From Rhizophlyctis rosea (Eukaryota; Chytridiomycota; Chytridiomycetes; Rhizophlyctidales; Rhizophlyctidaceae): DNA of 64,000 nt. Below, piece after piece: positions 12,370 to 25,579 of the stretch (positions within the stretch are counted from its first letter, which is position 1; each line of letters opens with the position of its first letter). The translations under genes were made by a program, and so were the position numbers. The stretch is taken from assembly GCA_027596075.1 (NCBI GenBank), contig JADGJC010000029.1, positions 124,001 through 188,000 of the forward strand, written 5' to 3'. The notes under the pieces are model-generated. The model saw only the letters and a list, made by a program, of their open reading frames with translations, did not search any database and was not told the DNA's origin.

Positions 12370-13978
12370 ATGCTACCCGAGACGCAAAGTGTCTTGAACC
12401 CCATCAAGGTTTCATACCTGCTCAGAGTGCCTGAGGACATTTCTCTTTGACATTTTCGAATTCATCCAACCGCGTGCCGGTCCCGTCGGGAGGGTTTCCC
12501 TTGAAGCTGCGTCGGTCAACCGGCGAGAGAATGACGGCTTGCCTTATGAGCTGCACCTGGCGCAAGGTATGTACGATGTTTTCCCGACCTGTTTGCCAAA
12601 AGCGTACGGTCGTAAAGGTTTTTGTAGGCTTTTTGTATTGACCACTCCCTCTAGTGTGCAAAACGTTCCGCGACGCCGCATTCAGGCTGAGGGAAGGTCA
12701 CTGTCTCGATGTCAGAAGTTATATTCCTCGCTCACGTATCAAGCCACAATGCCCCCACTGCGAACGTCAGACAGAAGGCGAAACGTTCGACCCTTCACGC
12801 CGTTCTCTGGACCGCATCAGGTGTGGCACCAACGCCTACGATGTCTTCCTACGGGATCCCGGCCGAGTTAAAGCGGTGCGCACTCTCAACTTCGATTACA
12901 GCATGCGGCAATACCGCGAGTGTGACATGCTCTACAGTCGACACTCCCTCATCCGTTCCTTATTCAAAATCGATTTAGCCAAACTTCGACACCTTACCAT
13001 CGATGATACCAGAAGTGGCATCGTGGACGATGCGACGATCCAGAGTGTAGCCGAAGCATTCGTTGAAGCAGCACAGACGAAAGGACCTCTACATCTTCAC
13101 ACACTACAATTTCACCAAATTTCCATTGAGCCGACTTGCATCTTCCTCCAATTTCTGCGCGAGCTACGAATGCCCCTCCGTAACTTAGTCCTAGAAATGA
13201 CAGATAACTGCCGAGTAGTCATGCCTTCACAAATAACGTAGATTCCTTGCTCTCCTTGAAGGTGACCCCCTTTGTGACGTTCCAAAACTTCGCCGCCACC
13301 ATGCCCAAATTATCTTCGATCGAAATCTATTATTTGAGGCACGACGTCATGGGGCGCTTGCCGGCGGTCGATACTCTGACTCAGCCTAGTCTTACTCATC
13401 TAGCTTTGAGGGGTCCATGGCCCGGCATACTATCAAAGCTCCCAAACATTACCTGTCGAAACCTGGCGTCCATCACCATCGAGCTGATGGACATTTATGA
13501 CGACGTACAGATAGAGGAGGCTGCTGGTGCTCTGTCTCAACTTCACAACCTTACCTACTTCCGCCTCGACGAAGACACCATCTATAATGGTACCACTCTC
13601 CGTTGCCAAGACATCGCCCGCATCCTCTCCCGCATTCCCAGCACGAAGTTGAAGACGTTCAGATTGACAGTGTGTGATTTGAGAAGGGAGGAGATCCGAA
13701 GGGGACTGCGACTGAAACCGGGTTTGGAGGAAGTGGTGATATATACCTGTACTCGAGATTTCGGGGATGATGTTTGGAGGGTGTGTGCCGAGTGGGGTGC
13801 CGAGTTGGGTGCAGAGCTGGGGTACCTGGACTTAGTCTGGAAATGGGATGTCAAGAGCTTCATTTCAGAAGGATTGAAGATCCTGATGATGATGAGGTTG
13901 AAGATAGTTACGATCATACGGATGTTAGTGAATCTGATGAGTAGACCGGATTGGCGTGGGAATAGGATGCGACTCTGA
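12370..13978 (+). CDS. F-box/LRR-like protein with a 1-nt frameshift in the F-box
   Basis: Likely substrate adaptor of an SCF ubiquitin ligase. From the ATG at 12370 the frame reads into LLRVPEDISL and stops at TGA 12448. Starting at GAC 12449, one base out of frame, it continues as DIFEFIQPRAGP. Removing one T from the TTT at 12446-12448 would restore a textbook F-box (VPEDISL-DIFEFI). The frame then runs to 12566, splices to 12655 (VCKTFRDAAFRL) and continues through leucine-rich segments. Near 13180-13241 another frame change can be explained by a 62-nt GTAACT..TAG intron. The final part ends at TGA 13978. Either a sequence error or a young pseudogene is possible. The first coding block and the LRR-like body are otherwise intact. 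Confidence 0.7.
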
Positions 13979-14352
13979 TAGTGATTAGTGGTCTGGCCTA
14001 GTCCCTTGATGAAGGTTGCCCAACGTTCACTTGTAAACATCGATATGCTGTTGCTCTTTCCAACTGGACAACACTCATGGACCCAACCTCAACGGTTCTC
14101 GGCTGATGCCAGAAGTTTTCAACGGAGCGGACATTGTGCCTGAGTCAATGCCAGTCAGAATTCCAGATAGCTAGCATCTGTCTGCAACTATGGCCGTCAG
14201 GTGATATCCTGACATTTGGGCTCATCCAGTTACTGTGCATTGTGTCTCACCGCTCAGATTGGACCTCCCGTTCTCCCAACTACTAGCCAGATATTTTTAG
14301 CCACCCATTCACTTCGGTTTTCCTCCTCACAAAAACCCAGACACCCCCCACC
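13979..14352. other. Intergenic, no gene seen
   Basis: Between the F-box gene and LCMT1, both on the plus strand. No supportable feature. Confidence 0.5.
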
Positions 14353-15758
14353 ATGAATATGGATCGCACGCCATTTGGTCACTCCTCTCAAGCACCACTT
14401 GGTGACGATGCAGTCCGCTCCACGAATGATGACGCGGCTGTAAGCAGACTGTAAGCGTTTGGTCACTCTTATGGCAACGTGCAGACACAAACCAACTTAC
14501 GCGTCACTCGCCTAGATCAGCTGTGAATCTCGGATATTTGACTGACCCATATCTGAAGTCCTTTGTTCGACGACCGCAGCGACGTCCGCCGATTATCAAT
14601 AGAGGTGGGACAACCTTTGGAAAGGAAGACTCCTTATCGATGTCCTAACAGGCCTCCACTTCTGCCAGGCACATACACGCGTTCTGCCGCCATTGACTCG
14701 CTCACTCTTCGATTCCTCGGCGACTCCCCATCTTCGAAGCAGATCGTCTCTCTTGGCGCGGGATCTGACACTCGGTACTTCTTGCTGAAAGTAGGTAATG
14801 TCAGGTGTACCAAGCCGCCAGTATATAGATGCCGATATTGACGCGTCGCGGCTCAAAACAGGCTAGAAACACACAACCCAAACGGTATTTTGAAATCGAC
14901 TTTCCGGAAATTACGTCTCGGAAAGCGCAAGCCATAAAGAGGAGCAAAGAGTTGACGGGGCTGATTGGGGAGCATTCCATTGGTATGTGATCTGTTACCA
15001 TAGCACTAGCTGTCTGCCCTAACTGTAATAATCGGCTGCTAGCGGGAGGAGGGACCGAGCTTCATGGACACGATTACTTTCTTTTGGCGGGAGATTTGCG
15101 CCAGTTTGACTCAACACTACAGAGATTGGTATCCTTAGGATTTGATAAATCGTAAGTATTGATGATGACCGTTGTAATATACACATGTGCTCACTAAATC
15201 GCACAGCCTTCCTACCCTGTTCCTTTCCGAATGCGTCCTGATATACCTTGATCCGTCCGACGCGGACCGCGTAGTGGAACAAGCCGCCAGCTTTGTCACA
15301 TCAGGTGCCTTCCTGACATACGAACAAATTCTCCCGGACGATGCGTTTGGTACGATGATGTTACAAAATTTGAAGGTGGGTATCTATCCCGAAATCTCTC
15401 TATTCGATGAGATCCCTAACTCCATAGGGGATGAAAAGGCACGAAACCTCGAATTACCCGGCATACACGCATACCCAACACTTGACAGTCAACGAGGACG
15501 GTACCTGAAGGCGGGATGGAAACAGGCGTTCGCGATGGATTTGAATGAGTTTTGGGAGAAAAGGGTGGAGGAGGATGAGAAGGCTAGGTGCGTCTCTCAT
15601 CCTGCAGAGTCTATTTGCTTTCCTCCGGCTGATAGTCATATTCTTTCAGAGTGTCACGACTTGAGATTTTTGACGAAGTTGAGGAATGGCACCTTCTTTC
15701 TGGTCATTATTGTATCTCGTGGGCGGTAAAGGGGCATGCATTGTTGAGCCCAACATGA
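14353..15758 (+). CDS. PPM1: Leucine carboxyl methyltransferase 1 (PP2A methyltransferase)
   Basis: Methylates the C-terminal leucine of the PP2A catalytic subunit using S-adenosylmethionine, controlling which B subunits bind. The spliced product begins with the family opening DDAVRSTNDDAAVSRLSAVNLGY. It then carries LTDPYLKSFVRR, INRGTYTRSAAIDSLTLRFL, the SAM-binding LGAGSDTRYFLLK, RYFEIDFPEITSRKAQAI, LAGDLRQF, LSECVLIYLDPSDADR and LTYEQILPDDAFGTMM. The C-terminal blocks are GIHAYPTLDSQRGRYLKAGW and SRLEIFDEVEEWHLLSGHYCISWAVKG. These match LCMT1 in order. About seven exons; the first ends at 14450 and the last begins after a TTTCAG near 15649. A possible GTGGGT..ATAG intron in the NLK-VGIYPEI region was rejected because it would break the downstream frame. 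Confidence 0.94.
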
Positions 15759-15849
15759 GTATTTGTGAAGACGCCTGATTTCGTCCGATGCCAGGCGTTC
15801 CCCTTAGTGATGAGGGATTGGTGAACAGCTAACAAAGATTGTCTTGATG

Positions 15850-17827
15850 AACAAAATTGTTTTCATCGACGAATTCTTATTCTGTTGTTGGATAGGCTAC
15901 AGAGCTTTCGCCCATCAGCCAACAGCCACGCTTCTACTGAGTAGGAGGCAACAGGGTGTCATCCGTTACCTCCAATTGATGTCCGTGATGGGGTCGCTCT
16001 GCATAGAACTGGCTATGGTTATGCCTTCTACCGATGCATGCTCAGGAGGGAGGTATCAACGGTTATTGAAACGAAGCAAGTCTTCCGTTATGTGTCCGTT
16101 ATGTGCTCCGTCGGACTTGTTGTGTGCCCCCTATTGTGCCTGTCAAAGGTTTCTCATATGGAAAATATGCAGAATATACTCCCCAGAGCAAAAACGCTGG
16201 TGAGTACTGTCGACCTCCCACCACCTGCGCTTGATGCGCTTGAAGATGCCCTTGAACAGGCTCCCATGATGAAGGCTGCGTTGAAAGAAGACAAGATGGT
16301 GTTAAGATTGAGCCTCCAACATACTTCCTCCGTCTGACGGTGGAAGCTGAAGAGGTGGATCAAAGTCCGCAGAAACATCCAGCTAAGCGTGCTGGGAAAT
16401 CAGAAACATCTGTTTGCCACCAAAACTTCTACGTGAACCTTCTTGCGCAAAACATGCTAGCCCTCACGGGCTTCACACCTGTAGATCCAAGGGCGTATGC
16501 TATGGGTTACGTTTGCATTGCCGTGCCAGTTTGCACATAGCCATGTCTGATGATTTTCACAAGTATGACGAATCAGACCGATAACGAAACAAGTTGCAAT
16601 TGCCAGTTCATGTTGTTGACGATGATGGCACACACAGGGGCAGTTGGGATAGATATACCTGATTGGATGTGTGGGCACCTTCACCACAAGAGCAACACTG
16701 AAGAGATAATGGGATGGGGTAGGTGGGTAGATTGAGACGAAAATCCGACGGCAGTGGGAGGGCTTATTCTTTTGGGACCACATGCGGTGCACATCCCGCT
16801 TGAGTGATTGGACCATTGCGTCAGGCAAGATGTTTTCACAAGCGGTCGGTGCAGCTTACCGGAAATTTCACTGAAGCGAGGATGGAGCGCCAGCATGTCA
16901 GGTAAGATTGGATATTCTCTGCCCCAAACCTGTCCTCCAGTTGTAAAATGCGACAAATCCAGGTTCCACATGTTCTGCATGCAAGGGTGGTTTGTCGATT
17001 TTGTCAAGGTGCATATTCCCCTTGCATTGGTTTTGAGGAGTGGGAGCAGGGAAAAAGTCCCTGCAAGAGACTTGGGTTAAGCCTCTGGAATGTGAAATCG
17101 ATAAGGCTATCGGATTTGAATCTCATGATGACTATGGCACCGACTGTCATTTTAGTGAAGATGGAAGTCTACCCGGAAAAGCCATTGCACGTGGGATCAA
17201 AAGCGGATCGGGACCTGGCCATTCAAATGGTTCAATAGTTTCAGAAGCTATGGGAAGAAGGGGGGAATCTTGTAGATACTTTGCTTGATGGCTTGGCCAT
17301 TGCTTTCCAATGGGGCAGGCACCTTCTCTGCCGTACGCTTCAATCGCATGAAATTGATGGTGAGGCCTTGTTGGTTCGAAATGGTGTTAGGAAGTTGTAA
17401 AATGGCGGGAAGCCAGGCACGCCCGTTACGTCGTGGAAGGGACAAATTTTGTGGTAAGCGCGCATCGGTCATATTGCAAGTCTCATCCCCCCACCAACTC
17501 CACCACAGACTGCCTAACTTTTGCATCTCAGGAACGTCACTATGGTCGTCAACGCCATTGGGGTCTGCTTATTGGAAAATTTGGATCTTCCCAAGAGTTG
17601 CCGAAGAGGAAGGCGGGGGGGAGGGGGAATGCATGCGCGTAAACAATTGACGGTATCTGATCCTGTACAGTGCCCTCGACACCGTTATCAATGTCCCAAA
17701 TATTCGGAAAGACTTTGCGCGGCGGCCCATGGTGACGAGAGATGGAGATGAACCAAATGGGATGAGAAGCGGTGGTGACAGAGGAAGTGAAGGAAAATGT
17801 GAAGAACAAACGCAAGTAAACTTCAGA
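15850..17827 (+). other. Unresolved coding-like fragments, possible decaying gene
   Basis: Several plus-strand stretches look protein-coding but do not assemble. At 16190-16300 a frame reads TVDLPPPALDALEDALEQAPMM. A second frame, shifted near 16300, reads IEPPTYFLRLTVEAEEVDQ and runs to a TAG at about 16540. At 17060-17230 one frame gives WVKPLECEIDKAIGFESHDD. At 17240-17400 FQKLWEEGGNLVDTLLDGLA sits directly after an in-frame TAG and meets a stop near 17398. Beyond that, ARYVVEGTNFV, ERHYGRQRHWGLLIGKFGSS and ALDTVINVPNIRKDFARRP can be joined by two normal introns and end at TAA near 17833. I recognise no family. Stops and frame changes suggest a pseudogene or an orphan gene with sequence errors. 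Confidence 0.35.
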
Positions 17828-17923
17828 GGATTATAATGGTTCTAAGGGAGTCTGAGAGGGGGAAATCGACGCCCATGCAGACATCCCAGTAGGAAAATGA
17901 CTCGCCGCATCAACTCCTCTTCA

Positions 17924-19175
<1,252 letters not shown>

Positions 19176-19625
19176 TGGTATTTTTCCTTAGTCTTATATG
19201 ACCAATGAATGGAGTTACTGCTGTTGCGATTGGAAACCCAAAATATGTCAAGAATGAGCGTCAAAGTGTGGTGATGTGGTTCATTGAAGGATCTTGCGGG
19301 ATATTTATCTGGTTATCTCGATTAGCAACTTGGTCGTCTTGTGGCGTAATTAGCCCAATTTCCCATCAGCCTCCCATCACAACCAGTGTCATGATGACAT
19401 GCCCGGACTTTGATAGTAAGCAATGGGGTAAGCACTCGGCCATGCTGACTCATCAAGTTAGAGACCCTATCCGGACTGCTTGTGCTTGTTTTTCCCCCCA
19501 GCATGCACGGAATTCTCACCTGAAAGTTTGCTGATATGTTTGGGAGAATAGGCGCCACTGGCAGGTGAGGACATCATAACTATACTGGGAAGCTTCCAAT
19601 CCGCTCCCATTATTTGTATCTGAAC
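19176..19625. other. Intergenic, divergent promoter region of NDUFS7 and IFT88
   Basis: About 450 bp between two divergent start codons. Short frames lack motifs; nothing else recognised. Confidence 0.5.
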
Positions 19626-22600
19626 ATGGAGCTTGGACTTGACAGGCCGGCGGTTGCTGAATCCAACGAAACCCTCGCGCGAGTTCCTATCGGGGACGGA
19701 GACGACGATGACGACGATTTGTATAGCTTCGATAAGAAGGTACTATACCATCAACTCTGAACCTTGTGACGAATCCCGCTGAATTGGCAATATGACACCA
19801 TAGCCCGCGGGAATATATGACGGCTTCAGTACGTCTGCAGGTCGTGCAATTCCGACGCAAGCCGGATATGGCCTCCGAACAGGATTTCGCACTGCAACGG
19901 GCACGGCATACGGTGATCCGAATGCAGGAGGGAGACCTATGACATCTGTGCGGGCAGCAGGGTACTCAAGTCGAGGACGGCCAGGAATGGTGGCAGGATC
20001 GGCGTTCGATCCTTTCAACCAAGGTCATGCCGCAAAACGCTCTTCAATTCATATTGCCGAAATGGGCCTGACAGTCATAAATAGGTCGCTCTACCCCATC
20101 ATCTCCATACAAACTTGAAACCAGTCCCGACGAACACCTCAAAACACTCGAAAAGAAAATCCAGGAACTAATCACCGAATCCCCCGTCCTTTCCTCTCCA
20201 CGCCACAACAACCCTCACCTCGCTCTCGAAAAAGCCAAAGAAGCAGCAAAAAAAGAACGTCTTCTAGCTAAACAGCGAGAACAGTACCTAGCATCCACTG
20301 CCGGTCCCGCAGGTGCTGATGCCCCTTCAGCAGCTGCGGCAGCCAACTTGGATCTTACATACTGCGTACTGCTCAACCTCGCGGATCAATACCACAAAAA
20401 CAAAATGTACCAGGAGGCGCTGAATGGGTACGCGGTTATTGTGAAGAATAAGATGTTCCACCAGAGCGGCCGGCTGAGAGTGAATATGGGTAATATATAC
20501 TTTGAGATGGGGAAATATGGGCAGGCGGTGAAGATGTATCGCATGGCGCTGGATCAGATCACGAACGTGAATCGCGATATCAGGTAGATCTTTTTGTTGG
20601 AATCTCAGCAACTTAATCACATGAGCGTTGCTGATAAACATCATTTTGTTGAATGTTCAGATTGAAAATAATGCGAAACATTGGCACTGCTTTCGTCCGT
20701 ATGGGTCAGTTCCAGGATGCCATACTCTCGTTTGAGGGCATCATGGAAACAAGTCCAGAATATCACACGGGTGGGTATGTTTTGCACTCGGGCCCCGCAT
20801 TTTGCAATCTTACATTGTACCAACGTGGCCCCGCGTTTTCCATTTGATCTTCCAGGCTTCAACCTTATCCTCTGTTACTTCGCCCTTGGCGATCGGGACC
20901 GGATGAAACGGGGCTTCCAAAAGCTCGTATCCATACGACCGATGGCTGTTGAACAGAATGAGGATGTTGAAGGACCACCATCGCGGAATGTGGGGGATGA
21001 GCCCATTGAAGATCATGAGGTGTTCAATGAGGATGCTTTGAGAGCCATTGCTCGTGAGAGGCTAGTTTCCACAATAGTTGGTACTTCGCACAAGGATCAC
21101 CCCCTCACTGAGATCATCCGGCCAAAAACAGACGAAAAGCCGCCGAGCGATACATCATCCTTGCCGCCAAGCTCGTAGCTCCAAACATAGATGACGCATT
21201 CGCTACTGGGTACGACTGGATCATCGAGACAATCAAGGGGTCACATCATGCTGGGATCGCAAACGAGCTGGAAATTGCGAAGGCGATACAGTTCTTGAAG
21301 ACTAAGGACTTCCAGAAGGTCAGGAAACCCATGGATATGGACCATATTTGCACTGAGCGCTACTTGACACCTATTGCAACTCTGCCCCACTGACAACAGG
21401 CCGTCGACACACTAAAAACATTTGAAAAGAAGGACCAGGGCATGATCGGCACGGCCGCAACAAATCTTTCCTTCATGTACTTCCTCGATGGGGACTACAA
21501 GCAGTCGGAGAAATACTCGGATATCGCCATTGCATCCGATAGATACAACGCTAAAGCGCAGACGAATAAGGGGAATTGCATGTTCGTGAAAGGTTAAATG
21601 AGGGACATCATCTTTGCTAGCCATTTGTCGCACGTTGGCTGACATGTGTGTTTTAGGAACATACGACAAAGCGAAAGAGTTCTATCAGGAAGCCATTGGT
21701 GTTGATGCGGCGTGCACGGAGGCGATGTATAATCTTGGTAAGTAGACGTGATTTCCAAAACCAGAGTTCTTCGCCCCTTGCTTTTCTGCCGCTACAGCTC
21801 TGACCATCTGTCCCCATTTTTTCAGGTCTAGTAAACAAAAAGACGGGCCACCACCAAGAAGCACTACAATGGTTCGAAAAGCTGCATGCGATATTGCGGA
21901 ATAGTGCTGAGGTCATTCACCAGATTGCTGATATGTAAGTGGGGATGTCGGAAGCTGGCGGATCTCCTCCAAAATTCGGTTGGCCTGAGAAACTGGGTTG
22001 CTAACCATGTTGTGATGGGACATTCCAGATACGACAAGCAGGGCAACATGACGCAGGCAATGGAGTGGTATAACATCCTAATATCAGTGGTGCCGACTGA
22101 TCCGGGGGTGTTGGCAAAATTGGGAGATATGTTTGCAAGGGATGGAGATAAGAGTCAGGCGTTCCAGTATTACTCTGAGGTATGTGTACGCAGCCATGGG
22201 CCATCCAGCTAATATCATTCGGGCTCATCTAATCCCATCACATTCTCACCACCGCCAAACCCCCAAACCCCCCAGTCCTACCGCTACTTCCCCTCAAACA
22301 TGGACGTAATAGCCTGGCTAGGAGCCTACTACGTAGACTGCGAAGTATACGAACAAGCCGTCCAATTCTTCGACCGCGCCGCTGCAATCCAACCCTCCGA
22401 AATAAAATGGCGCCTCATGATCGCGTCCTGTCATCGCCGTTCCGGCAACTACCAAATGGCATTAGAAACATACAAGAAAGTGCACGAGAAGTTCCCGGAT
22501 AATGTCGAGTGTTTGAGGTTTTTGGTGAGGATTTGTACGGATTTGGGGGTTAGGGAGGGGAAGGAGTATGCGGCGAGGTTGGGGAGGTTGGAGCAGAGGG

Positions 22601-23135
22601 CTAGGGAGGGGGGTGGGGATGAGGGGGGGAGTAGTAGGCCGGAGACGGGGAGTGTGGGGACGGGGGGTGGTGGGTGGGAGGGGAGTGGGAGTGTTAGGGG
22701 NNNNNNNNNNGCCCCCCCTGGGTCCGCCGTCGCGCCCCGCCGGGCCCGGCGGGGGTGGGGGGTTGGGGGGCTGGCGGGGGGGCGGTGCCCTGGGCGGGTG
22801 GGGTGGGGGGGGGGGGGTCGGTTGGGGAGTGGGAGTGTTAGGGGGACGGAGAGGAGTGAGAGTCGGGTTGAGTTGGGGGAGAGGGAGAGGATAGGTGAGT
22901 TTGTGTTCTTTCTGAAGTGGTAATTGGCAGAAAGTTTGTATTGACCTTGACGTGTCTCTATGATGGAACAGATCCAAATCTCGAACGGAGGAAGTCCGTC
23001 ATGCTGGTATGTGTTTTGGGTACCTTAGCTCACGCATTTTTCCATCTGACATTGCCATGCCGTCCATTCATACAGCGCAAACCCGCCGAAGAGGAGGACT
23101 GGCAAGATGATGTGGAAGGACTGCTTCCCGATTGA
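19626..23135 (+). CDS. IFT88: Intraflagellar transport protein 88 (TPR protein)
   Basis: IFT-B core subunit that moves cargo along the axoneme; essential for flagellum assembly. Exon 1 (19626-19739) encodes an Asp-rich start (DDDDDDLYSFDKK). Hallmarks follow in order: GGRPMTSVRAAGYSS, LEKKIQELITESPV, LALEKAKEAAKKERLL, LDLTYCVLLNLADQYHKNKM, NMGNIYFEMGKYGQAVKMYR, MALDQITNVNRDIRLKIMRN, FNLILCYFALGDRDRM, AAERYIILAAKLVAPNID, TNLSFMYFLDGDYKQSEKYS, SVVPTDPGVLAKLGDMF and WLGAYYVDCEVYEQAVQFFD. TPR repeats fill most of the protein, which ends DDVEGLLPD. One intron (21061-21131) uses a GC donor. The C-terminal low-complexity part contains a 10-N gap at 22701-22710 beside a suspicious GC-rich block. Presence of this gene marks a flagellated organism. 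Confidence 0.96.
22701..22710. other. Scaffold gap (10 N) inside IFT88
   Basis: Ten N bases. A perfect 20-bp direct repeat flanks the gap region (22681-22700 and 22825-22844), enclosing a very G/C-rich block. Confidence 0.95.
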
Positions 23136-23409
23136 GACTGTAATTGTACAACAATAGCGGAACGCGTCGTAATAGTTAAGGATGCTGGATACTATCGAAG
23201 CTGATGCAGGCGGGCGAGGGATAGATGCGCAGCCATGAATGATGAAAATGCCACTCGAAGCAACGTGGCAAAATCAATTTACATATTGCTGCCATCCAAA
23301 GTCGACCTCATCAAGAAAGACAACAATAACAACCAAACCCCGTCCTTGACACTCATGGCCGTCCTCTTCATGAAAACACCTGACCAAAAAAAAAAAAATC
23401 TGATAATAT

Positions 23410-25579
23410 TCATAACCTCCAATCATCAGGATACTCCCTCCTAACCTCGGCATTAGGCACAAACATGCCCAGCCTCGCATCCCACCGATCAAACCACTTC
23501 CCCAAATCCTTCTTCCTCAAAAATAAGCCCGGATCGACACAATCATTCCGCACCAAGATATTCTCCTCCGCAACATAATGGAAAGATCGTTCGTTCGTCG
23601 TGGACGAAACACTCATCACCTTGTAAAACGGTTGGAGGCGGCCAAGACGGAGTCTATGAAGAAGATTGAAGTTTAGAAAATGAAACGAAAAGACGAAAAG
23701 CCGGATAAAAGGGAAACGTGATTCTCACCTGTCAACCCCCATCCTCATAATCCAATGCTCATCCGCCTTACAATACAAGTCCCACCCAAAAATCAACCCA
23801 GAATACTCATACTTAACATGCGTCATAAGCTGTCCCACAAAATAACTCGGATGGACCTTTCCTTCCTCTCTACTTCTCACCATCCCATCACCACCCTGAG
23901 CGCCAACCCCCGTCGCCTCCCCAACCTTCCCAACACCCGCATTTTCATCCTCCTCCCAAATCTCCCCAATCTCCCTCTCCAAATACGCAATATCCCGCGC
24001 ATACGCCTCAGCGTCCTTCTTCAGCTCCGCCAAATCTTGCTCGGCGAACCAGATGTCTTCCGGGACTTCGGCGCGAAGGATATTGTAGAAGATGCGGCGG
24101 TATTGATGTTGTTGGTTTAGACTTGTGGCGGTGGGAGAAAGGAGGAGGATGGTGAGCATTGCGCCATAAGCGTGCGAGTGGGCGTCTTCGTCTTCGACGC
24201 CGTGGGCGGATGTGTGGACTGCGTTGAGGATGTTTGTTGCCATCTACGACGAAGGTAAGCTTGAGGCCAACGAATCTCGAGAAGTCCCCACCATACTCAC
24301 CCTAATATACACTTCTGCATCCGGCGCCGGTTCTAGGTACTCTTCCCTTACAATCAACCCCATATCATTCAATAAAGCCACGCAATCCGCTCGACTTCTG
24401 AATTTTCCTCCATCAAAGCAGTCAATATAGCGATGCGAGCCGTCTTCAGTCGTAATGCGAGTCAGGAAGTGCTGTGGGAATCCGACCATGTCGATTTGAA
24501 GTCCCAAACGACGGCCCACTACAGAGAAGACCAGTGCCAGAGAAATGGGAATGCCGCGTTTCGTTTCCAGTACCTGAGGTATATGGTGAGCTCCTGCGCG
24601 ATCGTATCAAACATTGATATGCATACAGCAACAAGATGCTGACCTTATCAATGTACGAGTTGTTCACGTTATAATAATCCCGTGTGTTCGGTTTGAAGTT
24701 CTGAACATCCAACAAGTAATGCACCAGCTCCTTAGCTCTGCGTTCGACGGTATCACTGATGCCACCATTTTGTGCAAAATAGGTCCTCGCCTCCTCCGCC
24801 AACCGATCAAATCCTTCGGAAACTTCGTCCGGGTCAATCGTGTAGTTTGTGGACTTTGAAAGAAGTGATGCGCCGTATTCCAGGGGAAATGGTGGCTGGA
24901 AGTCATCGGACGTCGATGCTGCAGCCACATAGCGGCGCCATTCACCAATGATCCACCGACGAGCGATCAGTCGGAGAAGGCGTTCGACATAGTATGTTCG
25001 GCAGAGATAATCCTGATAGAGCCAGGTTAGACAAGGAGGCTTGCGCGATGTCAATAAGGGTCTTGCACTCACGGGGAAATGCCCATGCAGGTTTTTTTTC
25101 AATTCGTCAATTGCGTCCGTCTCATACTCCCCAATTTTCAACATATTTTGGACTCGCGACACTGGATGGGTCATGACATCTCTCAAGTAGGTATGAACAC
25201 GGTTATCTATCTCGTGACGGAGTCTGTAGATCGCTTTCCAATCTTCATTTTGCCCAAAAGGCCTCGTCCAGTGTTGCCAGCTGATTGGAGTAAACAAAAG
25301 GTTAAAATCAGCGACGTGAGCAAAATCCGAAATTTCCCTACCCTTTTACATGAACCAATCTCTTCCATAGTCTGTTGTCCAAACAAAGCAAGCGCCAGTT
25401 GCGGGATACTAGACAGAAATCTAAAAGCCGCCGTGCTGTCAAAAACTGGAGGTGAAGTCAGTATAAAACAGGGCACACATGCCATCGTTTGCACCACCGC
25501 TAACCTGCAGGATTTCATGAACGCAGTCTTCAGGCAATATGCCTAGCGAGCTTGCGTCGAGTTTTTTGTTGTCCGCCAT
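23410..25579 (-). CDS. FBXO21-type F-box protein with transglutaminase-like and YccV-like domains
   Basis: Probable SCF ubiquitin-ligase substrate receptor. The minus-strand exons begin MADNKKLDASSLGILPEDCV and splice into an F-box (ILPEDCVHEILQFLTARRLL, CLVSRNWRLLCLDNRLWKRL). A SirB1/transglutaminase-like region follows, containing ARTYFAQNGGISD, a YYNVNNSYIDKVL..KRGIPISLALVFSVVGRRLGLQIDMVGFPQHFL-like block and YIDCFDGGKF. The C-terminal YccV-like (hemimethylated-DNA-binding) domain reads VHPSYFVGQLMTHVKYEYSG, LIFGWDLYCKADEHWI, QPFYKVM, FHYVAEENILVR and FVPNAEVRREYPDDW. This order matches vertebrate FBXO21. Exons are separated by short introns. The start was chosen at the first Met preceding the F-box. 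Confidence 0.92.

Noticed and set aside
13180..13250. Second frameshift in the F-box gene
   Set aside because: A 62-nt intron with a GTAACT donor and TAG acceptor restores the frame, so a mutation is not required.
15376..15427. Possible intron in LCMT1 (GTGGGT..ATAG)
   Set aside because: It would break the frame of the conserved GIHAYPTLDSQRGRYLKAGW block; the sequence reads through without it.
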